From positions 37,501-101,500 of the forward strand of contig JBAKBP010004293.1 of assembly GCA_037953745.1 (NCBI GenBank): a stretch of DNA of 64,000 bases. Reading direction: 5' to 3'. This document shows, in pieces, positions 32,886 through 44,889 of this stretch (position 1 is the stretch's first letter; each line of letters begins with the position of its first letter). This DNA is from Lithodes maja. Taxonomy: Eukaryota > Arthropoda > Malacostraca > Decapoda > Lithodidae. The position numbers and the translations under genes are program-made. The notes under the pieces were generated by a model. That model ran no database searches. It saw only the letters and a program-made list of their open reading frames with translations, and was not told the DNA's origin.

Positions 32886-33635
32886 ATTATCTCAACAAAC
32901 CCCGGTCCCCAAGACCCGGGTTTTCAAGACTGCCGGGCAGGGAAATCCACCCAAACAGGCGGACAACACTATGTTACCATACACTCATAATTTCCCCGGT
33001 TATCCTAGTCCTCATTTCGATGAAACTCTGACACCAAGACCCAGCAACCGGGACTACCGAGTATGGCGAAAGTCCCGGGTACCCGGATGGTCTGGAAAGA
33101 CATTACTACCATATAAATATAACCCAAGACTCCCGGGTTTTTCCCTAGGACTTATATTTATAAAACCAGAGCACCAAGACCCGGTACCGGAACTACCGGG
33201 TATGACAACAGTCCCTGGTACCCAGATATCCCCAGACTAGAATAGGTCTTTTTATAACCCACAACATCCGGCCGGATACCATCAAGCTATGAACCGGGTA
33301 CTCTAACACTAGGCTAGGCCTAAGCCTATCCCATCAACACCAGGTACCCTAAGAGAAGGGCCCCAAATACAGGATTCAAATAGAAATTATTACCAAGTAC
33401 TCTTGGTTAAACCATACTATAGTAAGCTAATTAACCTTAAACATGTTAAACAATATTTAACAAAATGTTCAGAATTAAGTCAAATACGAGAACTTATGAT
33501 AAACACATCTGTATAACCAATTAAATTAAAGCAAATCATGCAAGGCTAGACCCTAATCCTAGCCCAAACAAAGTAAACCTAATAAGAACAATGCTTACCT
33601 CATTATGCAACATTGACTCCTTGATATTTCAACAG

Positions 33636-33813
33636 GCTCAGGCAAGACACGACATTACAGAGGAGGAGCTCTGATCATCAATTAGACCTACCCCCTCCAT
33701 ACCAAGAGATACCACAACAGGTCCTGTACATTATCCCGGACTCCAAGCCCTTGACAGCCCGAGCCAAGCCACCTGTGGGCCCCGGCCCACACCTAACAAA
33801 CCTGCAATATCAG
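33636..33813 (+). other. Candidate non-coding exon upstream of the DIRS gag
   Basis: The segment is preceded by an acceptor-like 'ttgatatttcaacag' (AG 33634-33635) and followed by a consensus donor CAG|GTGAGT (GT at 33814-33815). A strong polypyrimidine acceptor, 'tctcccctctcgtcag', ends at 37232, 32 bp before the first gag frame. This would make a 5' leader exon spliced over an intron that holds the RTE insertion. No protein frame continues across, so it would be UTR. This is inference from splice-site consensus only. Confidence 0.35.
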
Positions 33814-33884
33814 GTGAGTCTACGAGTCAAATCTTTAGACGTTTGTTCTGGTCCACCGGCTAAGATTATTCCCACTAATTACTT

Positions 33885-36800
33885 CTATCTATCTATCTAT
33901 TGCCTGACGCCGTGATCCCCGAAGGGGTGGCCACGAACGAACCGCCCCCATGCACCTCTGTCCCCAGTCAGTCGACGCCCCTCCCCCCAACCAGCACCGC
34001 CTTCATTCATGTAGTTCCTCACTCCATCCTTCCACCTCATATTCGGTCTACCTCTCCCCCTCTGTCCCTCCACCTCGCTCTCGTACACCCTCTTAGTCAT
34101 TCTCTCGCTTTCCATACGTTCCACATGGCCGAACCATCTCAAGTTGTTCCTTTTCACACTTTCCAGCACATCTACCTCCACACCACACCTCCTTCTTACT
34201 TCCTCATTAGTCTGTCTATCCCTCCATGTAATTCCGCACGCACTCCTTAAATAATTCATTTCCACTGCTCTCACTCTTGGTCTGAGTCTCTCAACCAACG
34301 TCCATGCTTCGCTTCCGTAAGTCAGTGTCGGGATTACCACACTGTCATGCAAGGACTTCTTCACTTCCATACTGACCACCCTATTTCTTGTTACTGCTTT
34401 TAGCGTTCCTACAACCCTCTTCCCCTGTTGTACCCTCTCCCGCACCTCTTCATCCATAGTCCCCATCTTTACTCAACACACTGCCCAGATACTTAAAAGA
34501 GTTGACGATCTCCATAGCCTGACCGTTCAGCTTCACCTCACACTCTGTGACTTCACCCCTTTCGAAGACCATAACCTTGCTCTTCCCCGTATTTACCTTC
34601 AAATTCCGTTTTTCGCACACTGTTCCAAACTCATTTACCAGACCCTGCAACTCCCATTCATTATCACTCATCAGAACTGTATCATCCGCAAACAGCAGTA
34701 TAGGTAGCTTCCACTCAATTCCCTCCCTTTTCAGCGATACACCAACATCCACTGCTCTTGATAGTATTTCTTTCATAACTCCATCCATATATACAGTAAA
34801 CAACCACGGGGACATCACACACCCCTGTTTCAAACCAACATTCAGGTCAAAGAACTCGCTCTGCTCACTCTCCACACGTACTGCCGCCTTTGCACCCTCA
34901 TACATGCTCTTCACTGCTTTCAGCAACTTGCCCTCTACTCCGTATATTCTAAGTACTTTCCACAAACCTTCTCTATCCACTCTGTCATAGGCCTTCTCCA
35001 AGTCCATAAAGGCAACATACACCTTTTGTTTCTTCTCCAGATACTTCTCCACAACACAATTCAGGGTAAAAATCTGATCTACACATCCTCTTCCCTTCCT
35101 AAAGCCTCCCTGCTCGTCGCCTATCCATTTCTCCGTTCTCACTCTCACTCTCTCAATCACTACCCTACTGTATACCTTCCCTACTACGCTTAGAAGACAT
35201 ATTCCTCGGTGGTTACCACACACTCCTCTTTCCCCTTTGCCCTTATATAGGGGGACTATTATGCCAGTCTTCCAGTCATCGGGTGCACTCCCCTTCTCCC
35301 ATGCTAGTTTGCACATTTTCCATACCCATTCTATCACTATCTCACCACCATACCTCAACATTTCCCCACACACTCCATCTGTTCCTGGTGCTTTCCCCAA
35401 CTTCACTCTTTTCATGGCTTCCCACACTTCTGACCTCCTGATCCCCACCTCCTCCTCCACTACTTCTCTTCTTCTCCCTCCCATACCATATCCAGCTATG
35501 TTTGCTGGCTCTTCATTCCTTTCATTTAGCAACTCACTGAAGTACTCCCTCCATCTTTCGACTCTCTCTTGCTTCTCGGCTAGCATTCTCCCATTCTTAT
35601 CTTTCACACCCTTACTGTTTCCCTTGCTACCTTCCCTAACTTTCTTGACTTCTTTCCAGAACAGTTTCTTACTCTCCCTCCATTTTACACTCAGATTCCT
35701 TCCAAATTCCTCATCTACTCTTCTCTTACTTTCCTTCACTACTCTCTTCACCACCCTCTTACTCTCCACGTACCTCGCTCGTTTCTGTCTCTCGGAATCT
35801 TCATTCCCTCTACTACCCAACCACTCTCTATATGCTTTCTTCTTTTCTTCCACAGCTATTCTTACCTCTTCTGTCCACCATGCTGTACCTTTCACTCCCC
35901 TCCCTCTTCTCCTCACTCCACACACCTCCTCACATGCTGCACAGATCTCATCCTTAAACACCTTGCTCATCTCCTCCACTTCCTCCATAACTTCCAGGTC
36001 GAACCCTCCTAGTCGTCTTTCCACTGCTCTCCTGTACTCCTCCCTGACTTCCTCCTCCTGCAACCTCTCCACCCTCCTCACCATTCCACCCTCCTCTCGC
36101 CTCCCTCCCGCTCTCCTCACCCACTTCTTTTGTATCCTAACCTTAGCTACCACTACATAATGATCAGACAGACCCCCTCCAATACCCCTATACACCCTAG
36201 CATCCATCACAGATTTCTTCATTCGTTCATCCACACATACATAATCAATCAATGACTTTCGTTCCACCACTGTCTTATCCTTCATTGTCAACATCCGTTT
36301 CCACGTGTACCTGTGGATCATTCTGTGTCGGAAGAAGGTGTTGGCTATCCACAGCCTCCTCCCCACACATACGTCCACAAGTGCACTACCATTCCCATTC
36401 ACCTCTGATGGTACCCCCCACCCTCCCACCACTCCCTCAACTTTCCTATCACCCACCTTACCATTCATATCCCCAATCAGAAATATTCTTTCGTTCTTGT
36501 CAAACTTCTCCAGGCACGCCTCCACATTCATCCAGAACTCCTCTTTCTTTCTTTCAAGTATATCCTCTGTCGGGGCATACACGCATACAATCACCCACGT
36601 TTGTATTCCTACTTTCATTCTCACCCACACAATCCTTGAACCCACAGACCCATACTCTCTTACACATTCCTTCCATTTGCTACTTACAAACAAACATGCA
36701 CCTTCTCTCGCTATTCCTTCACTCACTCCAGCACACACACCCATTCCACACTCCCACTCTCTCACATCTGAACCTTTCCATTTGGTCTCTGTCATTCCAC

Positions 36801-37103
36801 ATACATCCAGCCTGGCATTCACTAACACTTCCAGAACCTCTCTCTCTTTTGTGCCATCATTCATGCCACTAACATTCCATGTCGCCATTCTCAGAATGTC
36901 CGAAGGCATGTCCTTAGTCGGTCGTGGTTCGTCAACGTTGGTTCCGTCCGCATCCGAGGCTGTTCGTTCGTTTTTTTTTGCTTAGATATTTTTTCCGGGT
37001 GGGGGTCGCAAGCCCACCGACCCAACCTCTTTAGTCGCCTCTTACGACACGCAGAAGGCACGTGGGGCATATTCTATTCCCTAACCCCCAGGGGGGGTTA
37101 AAT
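33885..37103 (-). mobile_element. RTE-clade LINE, full-length or nearly so
   Basis: A 3.2-kb minus-strand element bounded by a 9-bp target duplication, TAATTACTT (33876-33884 and 37104-37112). Its 3' tail is (TAGA)n, seen as CTATCTATC at 33885-33899; RTE elements end in short tandem repeats rather than long poly(A). The 5' UTR (36910-37103) carries the GTCGTAAGAGGCGACTAAA motif, common near the starts of RTE-like elements and related SINEs. One long ORF spans endonuclease and RT. Confidence 0.9.
33897..36909 (-). pseudogene. RTE ORF: AP endonuclease plus reverse transcriptase, one frameshift
   Basis: The first 819 codons (36909-34450) hold an N-terminal AP endonuclease (MATWNVSGM, CGMTETKWKG, FLIGDMNGKVG, LSDHYVV). 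The RT then has APGTDG, HRGICLLSVVGK, FMDLEKAYDRVDR, GLKQGCVMSPWLF and LLFADDTVLM (FADD at 34681-34692). A +1 change in a GGGG run at 34455-34458 shifts the frame. The C-terminal 189 codons (34466-33897) continue with VVIPTLTYGSEAWTL and LRWFGHVERM, the conserved RTE tail. Restoring one base would open the whole ORF, so the copy is young or the indel is a sequencing error. The long plus-strand frames over this region are shadows. Confidence 0.92.
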
Positions 37104-37263
37104 TAATTACTTAATTTAATTAATTTACAGGGGTAGGCCTACGTACAAAATTTTAGTTTTTCAGGAAACAAACACAAATTGTCTTCCCTCTCTAAAAGAA
37201 TCCTTTTGTTTTCTTTTCTCCCCTCTCGTCAGGGCCTACATGCAACCATAGAAGAAAGCTAAG

Positions 37264-39912
37264 GTGCAACAAACAGAAGTCCTCATCCTGGAAGACTATT
37301 TCTCCTTCAGAGGGTTCTCCTCCCCGGAACCCTCACCAGCCTACATGGACAGTATCACAGTACATGAAATGGACCCTCCCGAGGACTCAACCCTATGCTC
37401 AAGCAGGGATTGCACCACATTATCCCTTACAGCTCATAATCTCTGCTCCTATCATGCTAGGTGTATTGATAGAACAAAAGCTAGGTGGAACCCTAAAGTT
37501 TGTGACAGGTGTAATTATTACATAGCTAAGTTCCATAACCCACTTTCTACACTAGCCCCCGACACATGTAAGAATATTCTGAAAGCTGTGTGGCATGCGG
37601 TAAAATCGTATATTTCAGGTACATTGAAGAAACACCCAGAAATTGCAAACCCAGAGTACGTAAAATTCTTAGAGATATCCGTAGCTCTTCCTCATCACAC
37701 GACAGGAAAAAGTCACATTCTAGCAAGAAGAGAGAGAGGTCAACCAGCCCCCAGTCGCCCAGTAAAAGACACAAACATACAAGGAAACCCCATGCCAAAG
37801 AACCACCATGCATCCAGACTGAACCAGGCTCTGAGGAGGTCAACCCCTCCCCACTATCCCTAGACAAGTGGGCGGACTCTATGGATCAACAATTTGAACT
37901 AACCCCCTTACCTACCCCTACCGAACCAGCTCCCCCTCATACAATCAAGATATGTACAAGAGCGGAAATACATACCCCAGGACACTTATCTTACCATTCC
38001 ACTCTGGCAGAACCAGACCAAGTAGGGTACAGTACAGTTGAAGAAGATCAACAATACCCCCTGAAGATACCCAAGAACCCTATGATATGGCCGACGACAG
38101 AATAGAGTGCTACGATATCATTTCCAGCAGCCACACTGACGAAAGTTGGAATGACAAGGACTCCCACACTTATCAGGGAGACCATTCAGGAGAAGACCCT
38201 CACCAGTCTGACATAGACTCAAGACTGAGCCCTCGTAATGACTTATGGAGAGAGATGAAAGATACTTTAAGATCATTGACCAACGAGTTAACAGACAACT
38301 TACATCAGAAATTGGCTTCTATGGATAAGGCTATCCAGGACCTTCAATGTAGGACCCTGTCCCCATCCATGCTACAACCAGCCACACCCGACCTAGTTCC
38401 TGTAGCTCAGATACCTGCCCAGCCAAAACAGCATGATCAGGAATTAACACCCACTCCGTCATCCTCCACTCAGTCCAGTCTTCAAGCCACTGGCCTTCCC
38501 AGTAACCTATTCCTGTCCCATATTCGTCCCCCCCCCCTATTGAACAGGAACCGGAAATCTCCAAGAAACCCTTCCCTCTTCTGTTTGGGGACTCCCGTCA
38601 CTGGAAACAAATACCAGTGGAAACACCTGAAGATGCGGACACAGGCCATCCAGAACTGATACCAGTCCCAAATGACTGGGTGATCGAAATGGACGAACTG
38701 TGTCACCTCCGGGCAAAAGACGCACATAACCAAGTACTGGACGTAATCATAAAACCTTTCCCGTCTATGTCAGACGCTAGGTACTTTACGTTCACACAGA
38801 CATCCGCAGTCCCCTCGGGAAAACGCTTCAAACCATGGTCGGATTTGAATAAAGCCGATGGGCATAATGCCATTAAATCTCTATCCACTCTCGCAACAGA
38901 CATACAATGCTCCACAAAAATGTCCGAAAGTAAAATTCCCATGCTGGAGGTTTCATCCTTAGGCTATGGCCCATGGTCGGAATGGGTATCTGGGGCAGAA
39001 AAATTCGCCCTTTCCAGTATGGATACTACACCCCAAAGAATCCCACAAGATGATCATCAGTTTGCCACAATGTATGTGCACAACTCCGACTCCATTCCCC
39101 AGGGGTTCTGGGATTATCTCAGAGCTCCAAAGATAGTATGCAAGCCATCCAATGACCCCATGATCTCGACACCTACTCCAGCGCTCATCGACAAGGATTT
39201 TAGACTACGCCAAAAAGCCCACAGACTGCTATCAAGCTTCATCACATGGCAGAAGCTCTCTAATTCCATGAGACAGGTGGCAGATTCCATCGCTGAACAA
39301 AAATCCAGAACAGCTCTCCATCTCATCAGGAGAGCATCTCTTGTCAACTCTCTAATGACCACGGGTGATGTCAAGACTGCTATTTATGAAGCAGCCAGAG
39401 CAAGACAAGATATACGCATCCACTTGTCCAAGAAAATGCCAAAAGATATCGCCGCTCGAGTCCTCCTCTCACCCCTATTCACCAGCAGATTAATGCCCCA
39501 AACAACATGGAACGAAGTCCACTCCCTACTACTACGACCCGAGATAGCAACGTCAAGACAGTCTCAAGCATATAGGCAAGGCCACCCTAGTAGGTTCCAC
39601 CCTCACTCTCACCCTCACCGGGGAAGGGGGAAGGGCCAGTTCCCCCCTCGCCAATATACCCCTCATACATTTCAGACGCACAGGGGTAACTCATCAAGCA
39701 ACAGAGGGCACAGAGGACACTACCAGGCCAGAGGTCGAGGCTCACCAAGGACCCAACCATCACCCTACACACGACCTCCACCAAAACAACAAAACTATGG
39801 GTCACAACAAAGACCTCAACATACAGGACGCCATGCTCTCAACCACCAGAAACCACAAGGTCACCACCAATCCACCAACTCTCACCAAACGACCCAGGAT
39901 CCAAAAAACTGA
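37264..39912 (+). pseudogene. DIRS gag-like protein, frameshifted
   Basis: The first frame (37264-37863) has a Cys/His cluster (CSSRDCTTLSLTAHNLCSYH ... CDRC), a possible zinc finger. A shift near 37680 leads to a basic Ser/Lys-rich stretch (SSSSSHDRKKSHSSKKRERS, 37590-38105 frame). A further shift near 38055 leads to the frame at 38087-38659. A shift at the C-run 38527-38536 leads to 38617-39912, which has FGDSRHWKQIPVE and an Arg/Gly/His/Pro-rich tail likely to bind RNA. It is recognised mainly by position before a DIRS RT. The homopolymer shift could be an assembly error. Confidence 0.65.
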
Positions 39913-41208
39913 CTTTCCAAGAGGCCATCAACCAAGAAATGGCCCGGCATTCGACAGGCCAATTCAGGGAAAATTTCCAGCATTGGCCTCAAAGATCCTG
40001 GGCAAAGAGAGTGGTAAAGAAGGGCCTCACATGGAAATGGCTGGCAAGACCCCGCCTCAGAGCTCAGCCCAACAAGATACAGCTATCTCCAGAATTGGTA
40101 ACAGTGATAAACCAAATGTTAACAAAGTTCTCACTCACCCTCCAGAGGGCACACCAGTTTTTCTGTCACGCATGTTCCTCGTCCCAAAAAGAGACAGCCG
40201 TCAACTAAGACCCATGATAGACATGTCCCTTCTCAACAAGTCAATTCACAATACAAAATTCAGAATGCTAACTATCTCCCAAGTATGGCTAGTACTACAA
40301 CCAAAGGCCTGGATAATTACCCTGGACCTGAAAGACGCCTACTGGCACATCCCAATAGCAAAAAGATACCAAAAGTTCCTAGCTATCCCATTCAGAAACA
40401 AAGCAGTAATGTTCACCAGAATGCCCTTCGGTCTGAACATAGCCCCCAGAATTTTCACCAAGATAGTCAAACAAGCTCTCCCTCCCACTACTCGAAAATG
40501 GAGTAAAGATCCTGTTCTACCTAGACGACTGGTTGATTCTCGGGTCCACACCTCTCCAATGCCAAGAACAAACCTTGAAAGTAGTACAACATGTTACAAA
40601 GCTGGGCTTCAGAGTGAACCTGGAGAAGTCAATGCTCACTCCCTCACAATCAGCGGAATGGGTAGGCTTAATCTGGGACACAACTCCAAACGATAAAGCA
40701 AAGCCCAGCCAATGCCAAACGTCTACAATTAAAACTGTTCAGAGTATTACATGCGAAGAATATCACCAGGAAACTTTGGGAATCTTTGATGGGCTCACTA
40801 AATTGGGTACAAATGACAGTACCCCTAGGCCGCCTCAGACTGAAGAGACTAATCTGGCTAGGCAACAAAGCCTTCCCTCTAACACCTCACAATTACCCGC
40901 TCGCCATCCCAAAGAGGATCCTACATCTCCTGGCTTTTTGGACAAGATCTCAAGTACGGGAATCGGTGACACACTGGTCAGATCCACCTCCCACCTTATG
41001 GATAGACACAGATGCCTCGAGCCTGATAGGGTGGGGCTACCAGTCAACGGAAGGCCATCAGAACCACGGGAAATGGACCACACTAAGTCAGTATCGCATC
41101 AATGCCAAAGAGCTAGCAGTTCCTCTATTCTTTCTCAGGGACCATGCGACGTCATTGACCTCCAGATCAATAGCGTTCCGGATGGACAACATGGCTTCCG
41201 TAACTTGC
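39797..41208 (+). pseudogene. DIRS reverse transcriptase and RNase H N-terminal half, frameshifted
   Basis: RT would copy the element RNA. The motifs are spread over three frames: FLVPKRDSRQLRPMIDMS and ITLDLKDAYWHIPI (catalytic Asp), MPFGLNIAPRIFTK, then after a shift near 40508 the YLDD box (40518-40529) with DWLILGSTPLQC. After another shift near 40705 come LMGSLNWV and PLGRLRLKRL. RNase H follows: WIDTDASSLIGWGYQS, INAKELAVP and FRMDNMASVTC hold its D, E and D. The frame stops being DIRS at TTAA 41209-41212, where piggyBac begins. One DIRS frame happens to read on into the piggyBac transposase, so an automatic ORF call starting at 40533 is a false fusion. Confidence 0.85.
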
Positions 41209-41405
41209 TTAACCCCTCCAACCCGGATGGGCTCTTGAACGCCCATATCAACCTCGGCCCGCGCAACCCGGATGGCCTCTTGTACGCCCCTTGCTTGCAT
41301 GCTTGCTTTTCGAAAGCCGCGCGTAAATTTTGGTATCATGGGACGGTAGGTGGCGCCACCCGGCGTAAACGACGCCACAACAACAGTATCTACCCCGACG
41401 CCATC

Positions 41406-44294
41406 ATGGACAGTACGCCAAATAGTGATTCCGCCGTGTCCGACATCGTGCTTCCTACGACGCCCTTGCTAGTTCGTCGCGCCTTACCCCGACGCCATCG
41501 CCTAAATGTGTTATCTCCCGGAGGTATTGAGATGACTTTGAGACTTTATGAGCGAGCTGATGCCAAGCATATTGTTGATGATTTAGTCAGTGACGACTCG
41601 AGTAATTATAAGTCGAGTGATTATGGCCATCAGAGTGAGAAAGAAGAGCAATTCCTGGGATTTGCGAGAGAATTTGACAGTGATGAGAGTGATGTAGGTG
41701 ATGTACCATTTATTGAGGAAGCTGGTTTACCTAAAGACAGTGAACTTGGGAGAGTAAGTGAGTGGGAGAGTTCAAGGTCACTCACCAAATTTCGCATAAG
41801 TGACACGACTCCAAGCCCTTCCCCAGGTAAATCGCCTTTCAAGCTACATTTGTATAAGCAAAAAATACTTAAGAAGGCGGCCGCGGCAGCTAGGGAACAA
41901 GCAAAAATACTTGGTGAGGATGAGGCTGTGAGTGAGGGTCAGCGTGGTGACCCTTCTCGACCGCCATTGTCTCCCTTATCTACCCACGCCACCCAAGATG
42001 ACCCGGATGCCCCGCATTCTTCCCCACCACCCCCACCATTGCCAAGGGTTGAGGACCCCCCACTTTCGGCCTATTTGCCTCCTAGGTCCCCCGACAGGAG
42101 ACATACTGTTGCCGAAAAGGGGAAAGGTAGAAAATATACTAAGAAAATTAAGAAAAGTAAGAGAGTTTTGTTCGAGGCTCCCGCGGCGGCGTCCACCCCG
42201 GCCGGCCCCAGCCATACGTCCCCGCAACTTTCCCCACGGTCCTCCCCACCTCTCCCGCCTTCAACATGTCTTCCTGCAGAAGTCTTTGAGCTCGCATCAC
42301 CAATACCTGGGCCTAGTGAAAGTGAATCATTGCTTTCTGTCACTCGTCGCAGGCCAAGGAGCCCGGGACCTCGGGGGGACACAGCCTCACCTGCCACTCC
42401 TTCCCCACCTCGCCCACCCGCACGCCGCCCACGCATCACTGGTTCCCCGCCAGATTATGTGGGGGACACTGATGATGAAGGGCACCTCTCTGAAGACTCT
42501 GGCCATGATTACATAGGTCCACCGTCAGGGCAAGATGACCACTCTGACGATGAATATATGGACATCGACGACCCTCGACCCACCCGCTTGGCCCGGCGTC
42601 GTGCTGCCCGTCTTGCTGCCCGCCGACCTGGCCGACGCCCTCGCCGCCCTAGGGCGCGCGCCTCCCGAGTTGGCCGTGGGCGTGCTGGGCCACCAGCTGG
42701 AGCTCCTCGTCAGCGTAGACAAGACCCATTCTACGTTTTTCAGTGGCAAGACGTAGTTGATGGGGATGGATACAACCCTGATGTGCCAGCTTTTGATGAG
42801 GTACTGGAGGGTTCAGGCATTACCCCCAATTTTCCTGCAGGCCCCAATGCTCCACCACACAAACTATTTGAGGCATTCTTTGATGAGGAGGTGGTAGGCT
42901 ATGTTGTCAAAGAGACAAATAAGCAGCACCAATACCAGGTCCACTTTTTGGGCAAGGTGACCAAGGGCCACATGAGGAAGTGGACCCCAGTGACTCATAA
43001 AGAATTCATGGTGTTCCTGGCACTCACCATGCTAATGCCTCATGTCAAGAAGCATAGGTTGCCTGACTATTGGATCACCAATGATCTGATTTCCACCCCT
43101 GCCTTCGGGAAATATATGGCTCGCGACCGGTACCTTGATATCCTCGCAGCGCTCCATCTTGTCACCAACCTTGACGTCCACCTCCCAGACAAGCTGTGGA
43201 AGATTAGGACGTTGTATGAGATGATGCGAGAACGCTTCACCTCCTACTTCAAGCCCTTCCGCAAGGTCGTCATTGACGAGTCTCTTGTGATGTTCCGGGG
43301 AAAACTCAGCTTCCGGCAGTACATCCCCTCAAAAAGACATCGCTTTGGCATAAAATTCTTTGTGCTGTGCGACTGCCAAACTGGCTATGTCCTGGACTTC
43401 CTGGTCTACAGTGGGAAGGAAGGGGACTTGCTTGTGGACCCCCTCATTGGCTTTGGCGGAGCAGTGGTGCAAGCCATGATGGACCGCTACTTCAATAAGA
43501 ATCACGTCCTCTACACGGACAATTATTACACGTCCTCCACTCTCTCACAGTACCTGCATGAGCGCAAGATGGGGACTGTAGGCACAGTACGAGGGAAAAG
43601 GAAGGGCATGCCACCTTTCCCTCCAAAGACCAAAAAAGGTGATGTCTTCAAGAAGAAGTCGGGGCCCATTCTGGCTATCCACTGGCACGACCAGCGGAAG
43701 GTCAACCTCCTGAGCACCATCCACAAGGGGGAAATGGTGGAGACTGGCAAGGTGGATCGCCGCACCCAGGCCAGGGTGACCAAGCCCGATGCTGTCCTGG
43801 ACTACAACATCAACATGAGGCTGGTGGACAAGTCCGACATGCAGATAGGCTTCATTGACTGCCTGCGTACCTCGTGCAGATGGTACAAAAAGTTCTTTCT
43901 GCATATGGTGGACATGTCAGTTCTGAATGCCTACAATATATACAGGCTTCGGAATGAGAACCCACCCCTGAAGTTCAATAGCCTGCGGAGGTTCCAAAAG
44001 CAGGTGTTGACGGAGCTCCTGGAGAAGTATGCTACGCCACAGAGGGCAGTGGCACATGCTGGGCCCGCCGTTCTCGACCGCTTGCAGTCTGGTCCATACT
44101 TGCTTAGGCACAGGCTTGGTTTCCTGCCTCAGAATGAATCGGGAAGAACACAGCAGAAGCGGTGCCATGTCTGCTACAACAGCAGGGTGAGGCCGAACCC
44201 AGGTAAAAAGTCAACCATGGAGTGTGTGGCGTGCAAGGTGGCACTCTGTGCTGTAGAGTGCTTCTTTGATTACCACTCCAAGCTGGAGTTCTAA
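41406..44294 (+). CDS. piggyBac transposase, apparently intact
   Basis: A 962-aa protein, counted from the first ATG inside the element; the open frame upstream is fortuitous DIRS sequence. The N-terminal 400 or so residues are long, acidic then Pro/Arg-rich and look disordered; many piggyBac transposases have far shorter N-termini. The core starts near NAPPHKLFEAFF. Catalytic aspartates are D624 (VVIDESLVMFRGK), D705 (LYTDNYYTS) and D808 (MRLVDKSD). Their spacing of 81 and 103 residues is close to the family norm. The C-terminus ends in a Cys-rich zinc-binding domain (CHVCYNSRVRPN ... MECVACKVALCAVECF) typical of the family for end binding. No stop or shift is seen. It would excise and reinsert at TTAA. 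Confidence 0.95.
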   Translation: MDSTPNSDSAVSDIVLPTTPLLVRRALPRRHRLNVLSPGGIEMTLRLYERADAKHIVDDLVSDDSSNYKSSDYGHQSEKEEQFLGFAREFDSDESDVGDVPFIEEAGLPKDSELGRVSEWESSRSLTKFRISDTTPSPSPGKSPFKLHLYKQKILKKAAAAAREQAKILGEDEAVSEGQRGDPSRPPLSPLSTHATQDDPDAPHSSPPPPPLPRVEDPPLSAYLPPRSPDRRHTVAEKGKGRKYTKKIKKSKRVLFEAPAAASTPAGPSHTSPQLSPRSSPPLPPSTCLPAEVFELASPIPGPSESESLLSVTRRRPRSPGPRGDTASPATPSPPRPPARRPRITGSPPDYVGDTDDEGHLSEDSGHDYIGPPSGQDDHSDDEYMDIDDPRPTRLARRRAARLAARRPGRRPRRPRARASRVGRGRAGPPAGAPRQRRQDPFYVFQWQDVVDGDGYNPDVPAFDEVLEGSGITPNFPAGPNAPPHKLFEAFFDEEVVGYVVKETNKQHQYQVHFLGKVTKGHMRKWTPVTHKEFMVFLALTMLMPHVKKHRLPDYWITNDLISTPAFGKYMARDRYLDILAALHLVTNLDVHLPDKLWKIRTLYEMMRERFTSYFKPFRKVVIDESLVMFRGKLSFRQYIPSKRHRFGIKFFVLCDCQTGYVLDFLVYSGKEGDLLVDPLIGFGGAVVQAMMDRYFNKNHVLYTDNYYTSSTLSQYLHERKMGTVGTVRGKRKGMPPFPPKTKKGDVFKKKSGPILAIHWHDQRKVNLLSTIHKGEMVETGKVDRRTQARVTKPDAVLDYNINMRLVDKSDMQIGFIDCLRTSCRWYKKFFLHMVDMSVLNAYNIYRLRNENPPLKFNSLRRFQKQVLTELLEKYATPQRAVAHAGPAVLDRLQSGPYLLRHRLGFLPQNESGRTQQKRCHVCYNSRVRPNPGKKSTMECVACKVALCAVECFFDYHSKLEF

Positions 44295-44563
44295 TAATCA
44301 TACTGAAATTGCCAAATAAAATGACAATATGTACACTATAATTATATATAGGCAAAAAGTGGAAGAAAACCAATTTATTATAATACAAAAGTCAAGTATT
44401 ATGAGAAAATTGATACAAATACAATTCCACCATAATAATATGTGAAAGTGACACATATGTATATACCAAGTGACATTCATATGATTAGAACCTATAGAAA
44501 TATATAAATCAGTGAAAAAAGACACAATAAATTGTATATAAAACGTTTACAAATCATATAACT

Positions 44564-44889
44564 AAGTGAAAGTGACACAAGACCTAAGATTTGATGGCCA
44601 AAGTATAATAAATACCTGTGATAACGAATAATCAGTGCCTAATACAACAATAACCTACCTCAATTACTAATAAAATGTACGGTATCGAGTGAAAATGAGC
44701 ATTATCAGTGACAGTGACACTCTCTAAAGCATATTTGTCAAAGTGAAAGTGACACAAGACCTAATATTTGATGGCCAAAGTATAATAAATACCTGTGATA
44801 ACTAATAATCAGTGCCTAATACAACAATAACCTACCTCAATTACTAATAAAATGTACGGTATCGAGTGAAAATTAGCAATATCAGTGAC
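44564..44889 (+). repeat. Tandem duplication in the piggyBac 3' region
   Basis: Two direct copies of about 150 bp, 177 bp apart, start AAGTGAAAGTGACACAAGACC and end near 'gtatcgagtgaaaa.tagca'. They are nearly identical. They lie between the transposase stop and the right end, where extra transposase-binding or regulatory repeats could sit. Confidence 0.8.

Noticed and set aside
32812..33240. 142-aa plus-strand ORF
   Set aside because: It runs through tandem CCCGG-rich repeats and has low-complexity Pro/Arg composition with no domain.
34547..36985. Long plus-strand frames (up to 307 aa) rich in Ser, Thr, Pro and Leu
   Set aside because: They are exact shadows of the RTE ORF on the minus strand; the RT and endonuclease motifs are on the minus strand.
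40533..41405. N-terminal extension of the piggyBac transposase (first 291 codons of the long frame)
   Set aside because: This part lies outside the TTAA and in the DIRS RT, mostly in a non-coding DIRS frame.
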